Shown: piece after piece, positions 36,301 through 45,613 of the stretch
Layout: each line of letters starts with the position of its first letter
Numbering within the stretch: position 1 is the first letter of the stretch
Virus record (IMG/VR): IMGVR_UViG_3300010157_000046
Span: 1-64,000 of that record
Origin: a virus
Direction: 5' to 3' (one strand)
Length of the DNA: 64,000 nt
The notes under the pieces: generated by a model
Databases searched by the model: none
Told to the model about the DNA's origin: nothing
What the model saw: only the letters and a program-made list of their open reading frames with translations
Program-made: the position numbers and the translations under genes

Positions 36301-39300
36301 ATCAAGCCAATCTACAACTTGAACAAGATTTGTTTGCCTTTGGCTTGATTGGATTCAGGCCACGTCAGTATATGGTTGATTTGAACCTAGGCGATATAAG
36401 TCAAGTCAACTTGTATCAACAGTTGATTCAGGACAAAGGCACGCTCAACAGTGTGCGTTTGTTGACCAATGCTAATCTTAACAAAGAAACTGCACAGTAT
36501 CAGATATACGAAAACTGGGGAATCCAGCGTGGTATATATGGTGCCAATGCCAACCGTCGGTTTGTTGAGATGCGACTCAACGAAGCATTGTTGACTGCAA
36601 ACCCAGGAACGGTGCAAATCATTGCTCCTCAAGAATCTAGTATAGCTGATCAGACTATACTGTATGCAGACTTGTGGAGAGAAAGCTACAATGTAACCAG
36701 TCCAGATATCTTTCCGACTGCCGTTATGCCAGTGGCAGATTCTGCATTGCCCAGCGCAGGATATGTAAATTTACAAGATGTAGATATAACAGTATTTGAT
36801 CTTGAGGGTCAACTGGGCTTGGCCACTGGCGTTTTAAACACAATTGGTATTGGGACCACAGTCTGGGCAGCAAAAAGCAATGCCTACGATTGGAATGTTT
36901 ATAGATGCACCGAAGTACCTGGGTATATAAGTTCTGCTACGCCGAACCTCAATGGTACCACAATCGTAACATTTACACGCCCACCTGGATTGGTGGTAGG
37001 TGACATAGTTATAATCAGATTCTTAGACACCACAGTTGATGGTGTATATCGTGTGCTGGCATTGCCAGGGTTAACGTCAGTAGCTATCGCATTAACTATA
37101 ACAAATGCTGTAACTGGTTCTGGTCTAGGATTTAGTCTGCAAACCATGCGTGTAAGTCAGGCCAGCGATGTGATAACGCTTCCTTATGCGGATGCACTGG
37201 TACCGGGTGCTAAAGTTTGGGTAGATAATAACGGATCTGGACTTTGGGAAGTTTTAGAAAAGACTGACCCTTTTACTGATGCTGGAGCAATAACACCAAA
37301 AGTTCCGGTAGTTAATTCAGGTTATGGCAGCTCTGTCGCACAAGGATATCAAAATATTATTGCTATGATAGGAGCCCCAACAGGAGGCGACGATGCTACC
37401 GGTGCCATCTATACCTATGTTAAAGATGTCAACGACAACTATTCTGAAAATTCTATCTTATCATTGAGCGCTGCTGACACACTCGGCTTCGGTAATGCTA
37501 TGCAGATAGGATACCAAAACTGGGCAGTAGTCGGTGCCAGTGCAAGCAATGGTAATCAAGGTTATGCTGTGGCAATATATCGAGCCACAGGCAGCACAGC
37601 ATTTGAAGAACGTCAATTATTAACTTCGCCTGATGGTGATTTTAGCAATGCTGAATTTGGATATAGTGTAACCATAAGTCAGGACGAGCAATGGATGTAT
37701 GTGTCGGCTCCGGGTCAAAACAAAGTATATCCATATGGTCGTATCACAATACCACGTCAACAAGCAGAATTTATTACTCCGGGTGTTTACCAAGTTTATA
37801 ATGTGGGTGGTATAATTGAATTTGACAACGAATTACAGTTAGCAGTGGTGCTAAACAACAATCTGTTGACCATTGGTGTCGATTATACTGTAGGCGGCAC
37901 TGTAATTAACCTGGCAGGAATACCGCCAGCTAACGAAAAATTATTTGTAACTCGTAAAGTCCAACAAGATTATGTTGGTGACGGAGTTGAAACTGTGTTT
38001 GATCTAGGACCGTATCTATACACTGCTGACAATATCTATAGTTTTATTGTGTATGTCAATGACGTGATACAAGTTCCAGATGTTGATTATACATTCTCTA
38101 CCTCGGGCAATAGCCCAATAACATTTGCAACCGCTCCAGATCTTGACAGTGCAATTAAAATAATATCTGGAACTTATTGGCAACCAATGGCGGCCATTGA
38201 AGGTCCTGCAAGCGCAAGATTTGGCTCTAGCATTCATACCACAACAGATGGTCGTCAAATTATCATTGGTGCCAACAACGACTCATCTGCACCTGTTGCA
38301 CATTGTGGAGCCGTGTATGTATTTGATCGCAGCGTAACACGTTACATCATAAGCGATACCTCACAACTCACCTATACATTACCAGCGGGCTACCAAGATC
38401 CTGTGGCAGTAGTTTTAAATAATGTATACTTGACCAATAGTGCTCAATATATCAATGGGCAATTTGCAGTAACCGGTGGCGATGTAGTATTAGATGTGGT
38501 GTTGAATGTAGGCGATATATTAGAAATTGAAAGCAATATCTTTACTCAAGTGCAAAAGATAGTACCTGATACGCCGTATGACGAATCCGCATTTGGCACC
38601 GCAGTTGATGTTTGCCCAAACAATTGTAGTATCTATACAGGTGCCCCAGTAGACGGAACAATTCTTGTAGCAGCTGGTTCGGTGCAACGAAATGTTAACC
38701 AGGCTCGTGTTTATGGAACAACAACGTCTACTAATAGCAATCCTACATTGACCGCAGGCAACACTATACGTGTCAATAATATGCCGGTGGCAGTTCCTGC
38801 CGGTCCAGACAATACTGTCGAAGGCTTGGCGCAAGCTATCATTGATGCGGCTATACCCAATGTTACAGCCTCTGCGTCTAATGGATTGTTGACTATCAGC
38901 ATAGTTAATGTTGCGGCCGCCGACGCCTATAATAGATTAACAGTGTGGCCAGGTATTACTGGTACAGCATTTGCTGATCTTGGATTTAACTCGTACGCCT
39001 ATACCCAGACTATAACCAGTCCAAATCCTACTGCCAGTGCAAACTTTGGTGCCGCATTAAACATTGATACAACAGCATTGACATTGGTTGTTGGTGCACC
39101 ACGTGGTGATTTATACGAAGCTGTAATTTTTGACAACGGAACTACATATTTTGATGACCGTAGCACTACATTCTTTAACGGTATTGTAGAAAGTGGTGTA
39201 GTATATACTTTTGATTACTTGCCCAGTGCCACTGACTCAGTAACAAATCCTGGAAATTTTGTCTTTGGTCAACAAATATACGATAGCTTGACAGACCCAC

Positions 39301-42300
39301 TAGACCAATGGGGCTCAGCTGTTAATTATACCACAGGTAAACTACTGATAGGAAGTCCAACTGGCGCAGACAACTACGGCCGGGTTGGACAATTTGTTAA
39401 CTTAGATCGATTGCCTGCTTGGAAAATATTGCGTCAACAACAACCAGTGGTCGATGTTGAGTTGTTGAACAGTGTATACATGTATAACAAGTTACAAAGT
39501 CAAGAAACTTATTTCTTTGATTTCATTGATCCGTTGCAAGGTAAAATATTAGGAGTTGCTAGACAAAATATTGATTTTATCAGTCAAGTAAATCCAGCTC
39601 AATATAATTTTGGGCCAATCAACAATATTGGTAACTTCTGGGGATCCGAACGTGTGGGAACAATTTGGTGGGATACAACAAATGCACGATTTATTGATCC
39701 CAATCAAGATGATATTGTGTATGCTAGCCGTCGCTGGGGACAGTTATTTCCTGGCAGCACAGTAGACATTTATCAATGGGTTGCTAGCTCAACACCGCCA
39801 GCTGGTTACGCCAGCGAAGGTCAACCATTAAACACTACCAGCTATTCAGTAAGAGCACATTTAAACGCCACTGGCACATTTGAAACTGTTTATTATTTCT
39901 GGGTTTCAGGAATCACAACCATTGCTGTCAACGAAGGGAAAACTCTCAGCACAACTGGTATTGCCAGATACGTCGAAGAGCCACGCAGTAGTGGTATACC
40001 TTATATTGCGGCGCTTGATGCCAGCACAGTGGCAATCTATAATGGGTCGCAATATCTTTCGGCTTCTGACACTATCCTGCATGTAGATTTTTCACAAGAA
40101 TTATCAGATGCCAATATTCATACTGAATTCCAATTGATTGCTGATGGTGATCCAACCAGTTTCCTTGCCGATAATCTTTATCAAAAGTTACAAGACAGTT
40201 TCTGTGGATACAATCAAAATGGTGCACAGGTTCCAGATCCATTCTTGAGTCCTCCTGAACAGTATGGGGTAGCATTTAGTCCTCGTCAAAGTTTGTTTGT
40301 TGATCGCTTAATGGCATTAGAAAACTATTTGACAAGAACCAACGAAATACTAAAGTATTTGCCCATTGTCGAACAACGCAGATTTATATTGTTAAATTCT
40401 AGCGAACCTATTCCAGCCGCTGGCAGTGAACAATACAACAAAGTATTGGACAATATTGAACAGTTGAGTTACCAAAACTTCTATCAAGTTCCATTGGGAT
40501 ACAAGTATTTGATTTTGTCGGACAGCACCTACAATGGCGCTTGGACAATTTATGAGGTTGTGTTGGAATCCAATGCTTCGGCAGCACCTAGAGTTCCGCA
40601 GTTGGTTAGAATTCAGAATTTCAATACAAAAAATTACTGGAATTACATTGACTGGTACAAACTAGGTTATAACTCATCGACCGTACCGGTTGCTCAAGTT
40701 CCAAATTATTCTAGTCTTGTAACACTTGATGTGTCTGTAGGAGCCAGTGTCAAAGTCACAGCTAATGCACAAAATAAATGGGAAATTTATGTTAAGACCG
40801 CCACCGGATGGGAGCGTGTTGGGCTACAAGACGGTACCATTGCTTTTGATAACACATTGTGGGATTATGCTGCAGGACGTTATGGGTTTGATGCAGAAGT
40901 ATATGACGCTCAATACTATGACCAAGAACCAGCAATAGAAACACGCAATATCATACAAGCAATCAACACTGAATTGTTTATAAATGATCTAGCCATCTTT
41001 AAGAATCAACTGTTGATTCTCATGTTCAAATTTATATTGACTGAAGAACAAGCGCCAGATTGGCTAATGAAGACCAGCTTTATTAATGTTCGTCACGACA
41101 TTAGATCATTGTTGCCGTTTCCGACCTATCGTCGAGACAATCAAGACTTTGTGTCTGATTACTTGCAAGAAGTCAAGCCATACCATGTGCAGGTCAAACA
41201 GTTTAATCTAGTGTATAAAGGACAAGATGACTATCCGGGATTTGCTACTGACTTTGACAACCCATCTTATTACGATACTGCACTGGAAATACCGCAGTTT
41301 GTCAGTCCAATTTTATTACCGTATACCAAGAGCACTGCAACAGGAACTGGCAAGGCCAGCGACATTGCAGACACTCCGGCGGATGCAGAAATTTGGGCAA
41401 CAACACCTTGGCAAGAATGGTTTAACAATTATTTGTTGAGTTTAATGTCAGTTAGTGTTACTGCAACCGGATCAGGTTATGCTACAGAACCAGAAGTGGT
41501 GATTGGAACCAAGTGGACAGCTGATACAGCATACACCGTGGGCCAACAGGTATTTTACGGATCTAATTTATATTCAGTGACCATATCTGGAACTTCTGCT
41601 GATATCCCGCCAGAATTTACAACAGGTAGTCAACTGGTCGGAACAGCTACTTTGGCCTATGTTGGAACACCAGCTACCGCAGTGGCAGTTATTAATTCTT
41701 CATTACAAGTAATAGCAGTCAATGTCGTCAATGAAGGTTCTGGGTATACTACAAACCCTGTGATAACATTTGTAAGTGATACTGGCATAGGGGCACAAGC
41801 CCGAGCAAACATGGGCAATCCGCTTGTGCGCGAATTCAACATGACTATTAAGTATGACCGCTATGAATACTTGAGCACCATCACTGACTGGGACTATTTG
41901 GTAGCTAGTTATCCTGCCAACACTCAAGTTCGATTTGCAAATACTGTGTGGCAAGCAATTGATACAGTAACTAATACACCAATTGTGCTTGATTCAATAG
42001 GAACGGCCGTAGCATACACATTAACTGTGCCGTCGACTACAGGATTGACCACAGGTATGATCGTAACCGGCCTTGGAATACCAGCAGACACAACTGTTAC
42101 TTTAATCAACGATGTTGACAACGTTGTAACAATTAGTCGTGCAGTATTACAGTCGATCAACTTGGAACCTGTGAATTTCTACAACCCATTTATCATTGAA
42201 GAATGGAACAGAGTGTCGGCCAGCACGTTGAGTGGTATCGACCGAACACAAGGTTTTTATCTGCCCACAGTTAACCAGCCTGGTCGTAGTTTGCCATTGT

Positions 42301-44810
42301 TAATAGATGGTCTTAACTACCCAGGTGTTCAAGTGTATGCCTTGGACTTTTCATACAACACTGGATATGATGTGGGCAATTATGATATCAATCCTTTTGA
42401 TAATATCAGCATTAGCCCAGAAGGTTTTCCAACCTATGATCCTGCCCTGTTAGATGCTGCCTATTCAAGTTCGTTTGATGACGTATTCTTAGGAACTAGA
42501 CCCACTGATATCAATGTCGATGGTGGTGGATACATTGATGTATTCAGCAGTTACGCACCAGAAGAGTTGGTTCCGGGCAGTGAGTTTGACACTTTAGATT
42601 TCCGTGTTTACACCGCTCCAGGATTTGATAACACTGGTCTTGGACACGGGTTCCCAGCCGTTTCTCAGAGATATGTATACAATTCAGCAGCCCCTGTATC
42701 GAGCTTTGCTGGATTATTAGAGTACCCATTTACAGTTGTTGTGTTTAACACAACGCTGGGCTTGGCCATTCAACCAGTTAATTTTGATTGGGTCAACTAT
42801 GAAGTCACACTAGGCCTAACTGAAACTGACGGTGATATTATAGATCTTTATGTGACCGGAGTTGGCGGTGGCAACCAACTGTACCTCAACACATATAATC
42901 AAGAGATGCTTGATGAAGTGACAGTGCCGTTTGCAGTGGCATCTGCTTACAATATTGCCACAACATACGTTCAAGGTGATGTGGTTTCTTATGGTGATGA
43001 TTTTTATCGTGCTACCGCAGTGACCACTGGTAATCTTCCAGTTAATTTAGTTGGATGGACATTGATATCAAAAGGTGCCGTCATCTATACAACTATAGTC
43101 AATGACGTTATGACTTACCCTGGGATATTGATTTACAACGGCGAGAATCAATTGATTGTAGGAACTGATTATACTGTTACCAGCAGTGGTGGGTCAACTA
43201 CTATCACGTTTGCTACTACATACGATAATACAGCTCGTATTAACTTGGCTGTGCTTGGGTATGCCGTTGATGGTATAACTCATAGTTGGAGCCTGCCCGT
43301 GGATCAAAGTTTTATATCCGATGGCAATACTACCACTGTTGATTTGATCAACAGTATGCAAGGAACCAATCAAGTTAATCTTGTTGTATCGTTTAACGGC
43401 AATAGAATGAACCCTTATCAAGGCAGTGAATACCTAGGCGACGGAGTTACAGATGTATATCAGTTGCCCAACAGCTATGGATACAATCCTGCACTAGTGT
43501 CTGATAACGACGTACTCGTATTTGTTGATAATATTAAATTAATTCAAGATACAGATTATGTTGTTGATGCGTACGATGGGATCTCTAATTACAGAACCAT
43601 AACATTTACTACTGCTCCAGTAACTGGATCTAAAATATTATTGTCAGTTGCAACTGATTGTGGATATCGAGTATACAACAATTCGTTAACATTCTTACCT
43701 GGCAGCATACCAGCTGATGGTGACAGTATTGACATAATAACTTGGAACGACACTGCTGAACAAGACCTGTTGACCGAAGTATTTGTAGGCCCTGGCTCAA
43801 TCAACAATAATACATTTGATATCGGACGTGAAATTACCAACCCAGCACGAATGTTAGTGACACTAAATGGTTACTACTTGTTCAACGGAATCGACTACAT
43901 ACTGAACGGCACTAGTATAACTATTTCAGGACAGACTATTATATCAACAGATGTGCTGGCCATTACACTGTTTACCAATAGGGTAGTACCAAATCCAACT
44001 GCTTTCCGCATATTCCAAGACATGCGTCAAGTTCAAGCCACCTACAGAATAACACCCAGCACTACGACCACTTTAGTTCAATCAGTTGCAGTTCTTGATG
44101 ACATTATCTATGTAGAGGATGCAACCGCATTGGGCGACCCAAATCTTGCCACAGCTTACAACAATAACATTTCTTATGTCGTTGGTGATGTGGTCATGTA
44201 TGGTGATGGTTTTTACCAAGCCATTGAGCCTACTGTTGGCCACTTGCCAACCGACACTGATTACTGGATCGTAACTGACGGAGCTGCAAACATCTGGGGA
44301 ATTCTTACCATCAACGGTGAACGGATCATGTATCGTCATAGAGACACTGTGGCCAACACAGTCAGCGGATTATTACGCGGAACAGCAGGAACAGCAATCA
44401 CTATCCATACAGCGGGCACAGCGGTTTACAACATGGGACGTGAAAACTTAATGCCACTTACTTGCCAGAATTATATTGTATCAAACATAACCAACCCGCT
44501 AGAGTCTGGTGTAAACCTAGGTGACGGAACAACTGTTGAATTTACCGCTGACATTGACATCAGTCAAGAGCCCAGTGCAACACGTGATGAGTCAGTAGAA
44601 GTATACATAGGTGGAACCAGAATTCCTGATACTGACTACACGATCACTGCTGATAATCCTGTTACTGTGGAGTTTAACACAGCACCACCTACTGGTTACG
44701 AGGTAGCTATTTTAGTTAAACGAGCACACACTTGGTATAATTTAGCAACACCAGACTTGCCACTCAATGAAACTGACACTATATGTGCAAGGTTTTTACA
44801 GGGACGATAA
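30357..44810 (+). CDS. Giant 4817-residue baseplate/virion protein (gp7 position)
   Basis: The largest gene here, encoding a protein of roughly 530 kDa. The N-terminus (ARTRSVDFLPEIFQTSTNRQ) is the type seen in very large baseplate proteins of marine T4-like phages, in the gp7 position after gp6. Visible modules are: two cupredoxin-like beta domains (about 160-320, each beginning NPTLTLVRG); an FG-GAP-like propeller region (about 2320-3015, with blades such as FGYSVTIS and FGAALNI followed by VGAP); several copies of a beta unit with a VYVND...DYT...F..AP pattern (near 1210, 2550, 4250, 4390, 4500, 4750); and four CBM5/12-like modules (about 1915, 3720, 4195, 4600). These imply a sugar-binding, fibre-like periphery. 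Confidence 0.7.
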   Translation: MARTRSVDFLPEIFQTSTNRQVLAATLDQLIQEPQLKQIQGFVGRRVGPGVIPGDYYVTEPTATRTNYQLEPGVVQIDPTNSKKVVDAITYPGITDALNLQGAVTQNADQLYTSEYYAWDPFVDFDKYVNYAQYYWLPGGPNAVDVFTGAVPLTDNFVVTRDNGAYTFTGVSGENPTLTLVRGGSYTFQVAQNETSSVNFRVSNQGTSAWVIDYDINPTLTLVRGNTYTFTLVSTPALPFYIKTQQTLGINNLFTEGVINNGAATGTITFTVPQNAPDTLYYNNSTQMNMQGVFTIVDATPGTGPDFWIQTDPGVNGRIPSTPNISSRLGPVNGVTNNGIDLGTITFDVPFSNAQDFYYDLPYIDTNGGQVGLITNLQFDQLNNVFVDQFLAENPTGIDGITNLEGRTIVFTEPDPDPSAGGWLIKSQFDPLVRTAPPEDPVLAGPGSFDSLDFDQTTPIADVAIQRSVWQIQYITAEGGGQYMRLTSVYDIPDLYKFNIQFGTVYSNTSWYKDELGAFQQIPLLAATRNRLYYQDGIDPGIFGEINLINQSAADALDILDILGKKNYTSPNGVIFTNGLKVQFIGSVVPASYQGNSYYVEGVGTAIQLLLVTDFVTPETYTQSSSVPYDSTLYDFGNYDASLNQPAVPDYLTINRASPDLNPWTRSNRWFHISVIEQSAAYNNSVLVVDNALRARRPILEFRSGTRLFDFGTKSKQPVDIIDFSNTDALSTVNGATGYGVDGYNLINGSRIIFAVDDDPDVRDKIYVVEFITPDTVPPLLAEPVINLVPATNGNIVVDNSVVCLSGLTLQGKSFWFNGVSWIAAQQKTSTNQAPLFNIYDANGVSFSDPVVYPSSNFRGSKLFSYAPSSNGKDPVLGFAIKYLSLSNIGDIVFDNNLYTDTFNYTIDSVGYTKNISLGFVREYLDRLAYKRELGWQTAAVPSRARQQFQFSYDGRPLQLDVAALPDTTVPGIQLYVSSEFQESYKYSVATTDNSTTITWVDAKYNNGTVFAAGDVVEVLVLSDQSSKVAFYQVPINLENNPLNVNSPYFTVGTARTHYESICENLLGLVGPINGNNNTRDLGNIIPYGTNIIQNSSPMTLAGYFMRSKQYNIFDSLAYSSREYEQYKAQLLNAAVTTDYTNYTVPAMLTAIVTQLVAGRTQTNPFYWTDMLPANPVYTTTTTTYSQISTPTFNLNTTYNFTSSNYQSVLVYVNDVLLQSGYDYVVSTDTPTLTITVPLSAGDVIVIQEYATTYGTFVPNTPTKLGLYPAFQPKIYYDTTYVNPAWVIQGHDGSLTLAFGDFRDQLLLEFETRIFNNLKIKSEIPLTITDVTPGQFRSTGYSLAEINQILAPSFLNWLGWNKLTYSEQTYNSANQFTWNYSAAGNKLTGSTTSSESPMPVGAWRGIYQYFYDTPTPQATPWEMLGFSQEPTWWTEVYGPAPYTSGNLVLWDDLAAGKVADPAGTYYRPKYARPGLAQVIPVDSEGQLLSPFISVVGQYDSSQWQKSWVFGDEGPVEYSWRTSSAFPFAVMRLLALTRPAKFFSLFADRDLYKYDADLEQFLYNQRYRLDANGVEVYGNGLSKASYIDWIVDYNRQLGINSTDKLTADLSLLDVRLCYRMGTFTDKQYLEIVAETASPDSTNSSLLIPDNSYNLLVYKNQPFSQTLYSAVIVQVVAGGWSVTGYSLTNPYFEILASRTGGPTRVITAGGTRVTVPTTYSQNIVQVPYGYVFTNQTVVADFLLSYGALLESQGLVFDARENGKTLDWNQMVQEYLYWANQGWMTGSVISLNPTAQQLTLVTAEAVVDSIVTQTPENLILDQNRTTIPTAQLVIDRYENTFRVNSLNEQTISYIALRQTSYESLVILDNVSVFGDLLYDPATGARQSRVTVIATVAADWNGQLDAQGFINNNTQTVKEWQPLQKYTKGEIVIYKNNYWQALDIVQPSAQWNQSLWSQSNYTKIQGGLLQNIPLLSNQLANSYDVNQANLQLEQDLFAFGLIGFRPRQYMVDLNLGDISQVNLYQQLIQDKGTLNSVRLLTNANLNKETAQYQIYENWGIQRGIYGANANRRFVEMRLNEALLTANPGTVQIIAPQESSIADQTILYADLWRESYNVTSPDIFPTAVMPVADSALPSAGYVNLQDVDITVFDLEGQLGLATGVLNTIGIGTTVWAAKSNAYDWNVYRCTEVPGYISSATPNLNGTTIVTFTRPPGLVVGDIVIIRFLDTTVDGVYRVLALPGLTSVAIALTITNAVTGSGLGFSLQTMRVSQASDVITLPYADALVPGAKVWVDNNGSGLWEVLEKTDPFTDAGAITPKVPVVNSGYGSSVAQGYQNIIAMIGAPTGGDDATGAIYTYVKDVNDNYSENSILSLSAADTLGFGNAMQIGYQNWAVVGASASNGNQGYAVAIYRATGSTAFEERQLLTSPDGDFSNAEFGYSVTISQDEQWMYVSAPGQNKVYPYGRITIPRQQAEFITPGVYQVYNVGGIIEFDNELQLAVVLNNNLLTIGVDYTVGGTVINLAGIPPANEKLFVTRKVQQDYVGDGVETVFDLGPYLYTADNIYSFIVYVNDVIQVPDVDYTFSTSGNSPITFATAPDLDSAIKIISGTYWQPMAAIEGPASARFGSSIHTTTDGRQIIIGANNDSSAPVAHCGAVYVFDRSVTRYIISDTSQLTYTLPAGYQDPVAVVLNNVYLTNSAQYINGQFAVTGGDVVLDVVLNVGDILEIESNIFTQVQKIVPDTPYDESAFGTAVDVCPNNCSIYTGAPVDGTILVAAGSVQRNVNQARVYGTTTSTNSNPTLTAGNTIRVNNMPVAVPAGPDNTVEGLAQAIIDAAIPNVTASASNGLLTISIVNVAAADAYNRLTVWPGITGTAFADLGFNSYAYTQTITSPNPTASANFGAALNIDTTALTLVVGAPRGDLYEAVIFDNGTTYFDDRSTTFFNGIVESGVVYTFDYLPSATDSVTNPGNFVFGQQIYDSLTDPLDQWGSAVNYTTGKLLIGSPTGADNYGRVGQFVNLDRLPAWKILRQQQPVVDVELLNSVYMYNKLQSQETYFFDFIDPLQGKILGVARQNIDFISQVNPAQYNFGPINNIGNFWGSERVGTIWWDTTNARFIDPNQDDIVYASRRWGQLFPGSTVDIYQWVASSTPPAGYASEGQPLNTTSYSVRAHLNATGTFETVYYFWVSGITTIAVNEGKTLSTTGIARYVEEPRSSGIPYIAALDASTVAIYNGSQYLSASDTILHVDFSQELSDANIHTEFQLIADGDPTSFLADNLYQKLQDSFCGYNQNGAQVPDPFLSPPEQYGVAFSPRQSLFVDRLMALENYLTRTNEILKYLPIVEQRRFILLNSSEPIPAAGSEQYNKVLDNIEQLSYQNFYQVPLGYKYLILSDSTYNGAWTIYEVVLESNASAAPRVPQLVRIQNFNTKNYWNYIDWYKLGYNSSTVPVAQVPNYSSLVTLDVSVGASVKVTANAQNKWEIYVKTATGWERVGLQDGTIAFDNTLWDYAAGRYGFDAEVYDAQYYDQEPAIETRNIIQAINTELFINDLAIFKNQLLILMFKFILTEEQAPDWLMKTSFINVRHDIRSLLPFPTYRRDNQDFVSDYLQEVKPYHVQVKQFNLVYKGQDDYPGFATDFDNPSYYDTALEIPQFVSPILLPYTKSTATGTGKASDIADTPADAEIWATTPWQEWFNNYLLSLMSVSVTATGSGYATEPEVVIGTKWTADTAYTVGQQVFYGSNLYSVTISGTSADIPPEFTTGSQLVGTATLAYVGTPATAVAVINSSLQVIAVNVVNEGSGYTTNPVITFVSDTGIGAQARANMGNPLVREFNMTIKYDRYEYLSTITDWDYLVASYPANTQVRFANTVWQAIDTVTNTPIVLDSIGTAVAYTLTVPSTTGLTTGMIVTGLGIPADTTVTLINDVDNVVTISRAVLQSINLEPVNFYNPFIIEEWNRVSASTLSGIDRTQGFYLPTVNQPGRSLPLLIDGLNYPGVQVYALDFSYNTGYDVGNYDINPFDNISISPEGFPTYDPALLDAAYSSSFDDVFLGTRPTDINVDGGGYIDVFSSYAPEELVPGSEFDTLDFRVYTAPGFDNTGLGHGFPAVSQRYVYNSAAPVSSFAGLLEYPFTVVVFNTTLGLAIQPVNFDWVNYEVTLGLTETDGDIIDLYVTGVGGGNQLYLNTYNQEMLDEVTVPFAVASAYNIATTYVQGDVVSYGDDFYRATAVTTGNLPVNLVGWTLISKGAVIYTTIVNDVMTYPGILIYNGENQLIVGTDYTVTSSGGSTTITFATTYDNTARINLAVLGYAVDGITHSWSLPVDQSFISDGNTTTVDLINSMQGTNQVNLVVSFNGNRMNPYQGSEYLGDGVTDVYQLPNSYGYNPALVSDNDVLVFVDNIKLIQDTDYVVDAYDGISNYRTITFTTAPVTGSKILLSVATDCGYRVYNNSLTFLPGSIPADGDSIDIITWNDTAEQDLLTEVFVGPGSINNNTFDIGREITNPARMLVTLNGYYLFNGIDYILNGTSITISGQTIISTDVLAITLFTNRVVPNPTAFRIFQDMRQVQATYRITPSTTTTLVQSVAVLDDIIYVEDATALGDPNLATAYNNNISYVVGDVVMYGDGFYQAIEPTVGHLPTDTDYWIVTDGAANIWGILTINGERIMYRHRDTVANTVSGLLRGTAGTAITIHTAGTAVYNMGRENLMPLTCQNYIVSNITNPLESGVNLGDGTTVEFTADIDISQEPSATRDESVEVYIGGTRIPDTDYTITADNPVTVEFNTAPPTGYEVAILVKRAHTWYNLATPDLPLNETDTICARFLQGR

Positions 44811-44815
44811 TTCAA

Positions 44816-44823
44816 GGTAAATA
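44816..44823 (+). promoter_or_regulatory. Candidate late promoter (GGTAAATA) abutting the 49-residue gene
   Basis: GGTAAATA ends 6 nt before the ATG at 44830, with no Shine-Dalgarno sequence. It sits just after the stop of the giant gene. Confidence 0.35.
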
Positions 44824-44829
44824 ATATAC

Positions 44830-44979
44830 ATGGAAAAAAATACCCAACAATCCGCACAACAAAAGCCGACGGCTACTAAGCCCAAACGGCCCAACGAAAC
44901 CAGTGCCATATCAGTCGAAGGGTTTGTAAAAATATTTGATCCTAAAACCAAAGAGACATTTGTGGAGAAACGAGCATGA
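44830..44979 (+). CDS. Small 49-residue protein resembling the N-terminus of its downstream neighbour
   Basis: A short gene from ATG 44830 to TGA 44979. It encodes a Gln/Lys/Pro/Thr-rich start (MEKNTQQSAQQKPTATKPKR) followed by VEGFVKIFDPKTKETFVEKR. The latter parallels IEGFVKITDPNSGEVLVDKK at residues 9-28 of the next protein. Its stop overlaps the next ATG (ATGA). It could be a free copy of an interaction segment, or an old N-terminal extension separated from the downstream gene by start/stop changes. The coding call rests on the coupling, the shared motif and an upstream TAAATA element. Confidence 0.6.
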   Translation: MEKNTQQSAQQKPTATKPKRPNETSAISVEGFVKIFDPKTKETFVEKRA

Positions 44980-45593
44980 TTCAACCAGGCCTGGCCAAAA
45001 TTGAAGGTTTTGTCAAAATAACTGACCCTAACTCCGGCGAAGTTCTAGTAGATAAAAAGAACGCAATTCATTACGAGAATATCAGTATTGCAATGGCTCA
45101 GACTTTGAGCAACCGCACCAGTGCCCAAGGTGGCGGCTGGATTTACGAAATGGCATTTGGCAATGGTGGATCAAGCGTGGATCCAACTGGCGTAATTACA
45201 TATTTGCCGCCCAACATAACTGGCCAAAATGCCGACTTATATAACGAAACTTATGCCAAAGTTGTAGACGACAACAGCGCAGCAGATGTAGATCCTGCAA
45301 ACAACTATATGACAGTAATTCATACCACTGGCATGCCCTATACAGATATTTTAGTGACTTGTTTGTTAGATTACGGCGAACCTGCTGGACAACAAGCATT
45401 TGACAACAGTACGAATTTTAATGGCGAATACGTATTTGATGAGCTGGGACTCAAGAGTTGGGCCGGTAGTGCAACTGATTTAATGTTGATTACTCATGTG
45501 ATTTTTCATCCTGTGCAAAAGAGTTTAAATCGCCAGATTCAAATTGAATATACCCTACGTATTCAGACACTTACTAACCTAAGTGCTGCATAA
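44976..45593 (+). CDS. Virion structural protein (tail/baseplate attachment type)
   Basis: A 205-residue protein. N-terminal LAKIEGFVKITDPNSGEVLV is followed by NAIHYENISIAMAQTLSNR and a beta-rich body (FGNGGSSVDPTGVITYLPP, YVFDELGLKSW, then LMLITHVIFHPVQKSLNRQI). This looks like a conserved virion protein of marine T4-like phages, found between the giant baseplate gene and fibre genes, possibly a fibre connector. No enzymatic motif. It is coupled by ATGA to the 49-residue gene. Confidence 0.6.
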   Translation: MIQPGLAKIEGFVKITDPNSGEVLVDKKNAIHYENISIAMAQTLSNRTSAQGGGWIYEMAFGNGGSSVDPTGVITYLPPNITGQNADLYNETYAKVVDDNSAADVDPANNYMTVIHTTGMPYTDILVTCLLDYGEPAGQQAFDNSTNFNGEYVFDELGLKSWAGSATDLMLITHVIFHPVQKSLNRQIQIEYTLRIQTLTNLSAA

Positions 45594-45596
45594 ATA
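45589..45596 (+). promoter_or_regulatory. Candidate late promoter, first of a CATAAATA pair
   Basis: CATAAATA overlaps the stop of the preceding gene and lies 25 nt before an identical element at 45614. Together they precede the fibre-like gene at 45645. Confidence 0.4.
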
Positions 45597-45613
45597 TGAG
45601 TATATTAAGGTCG

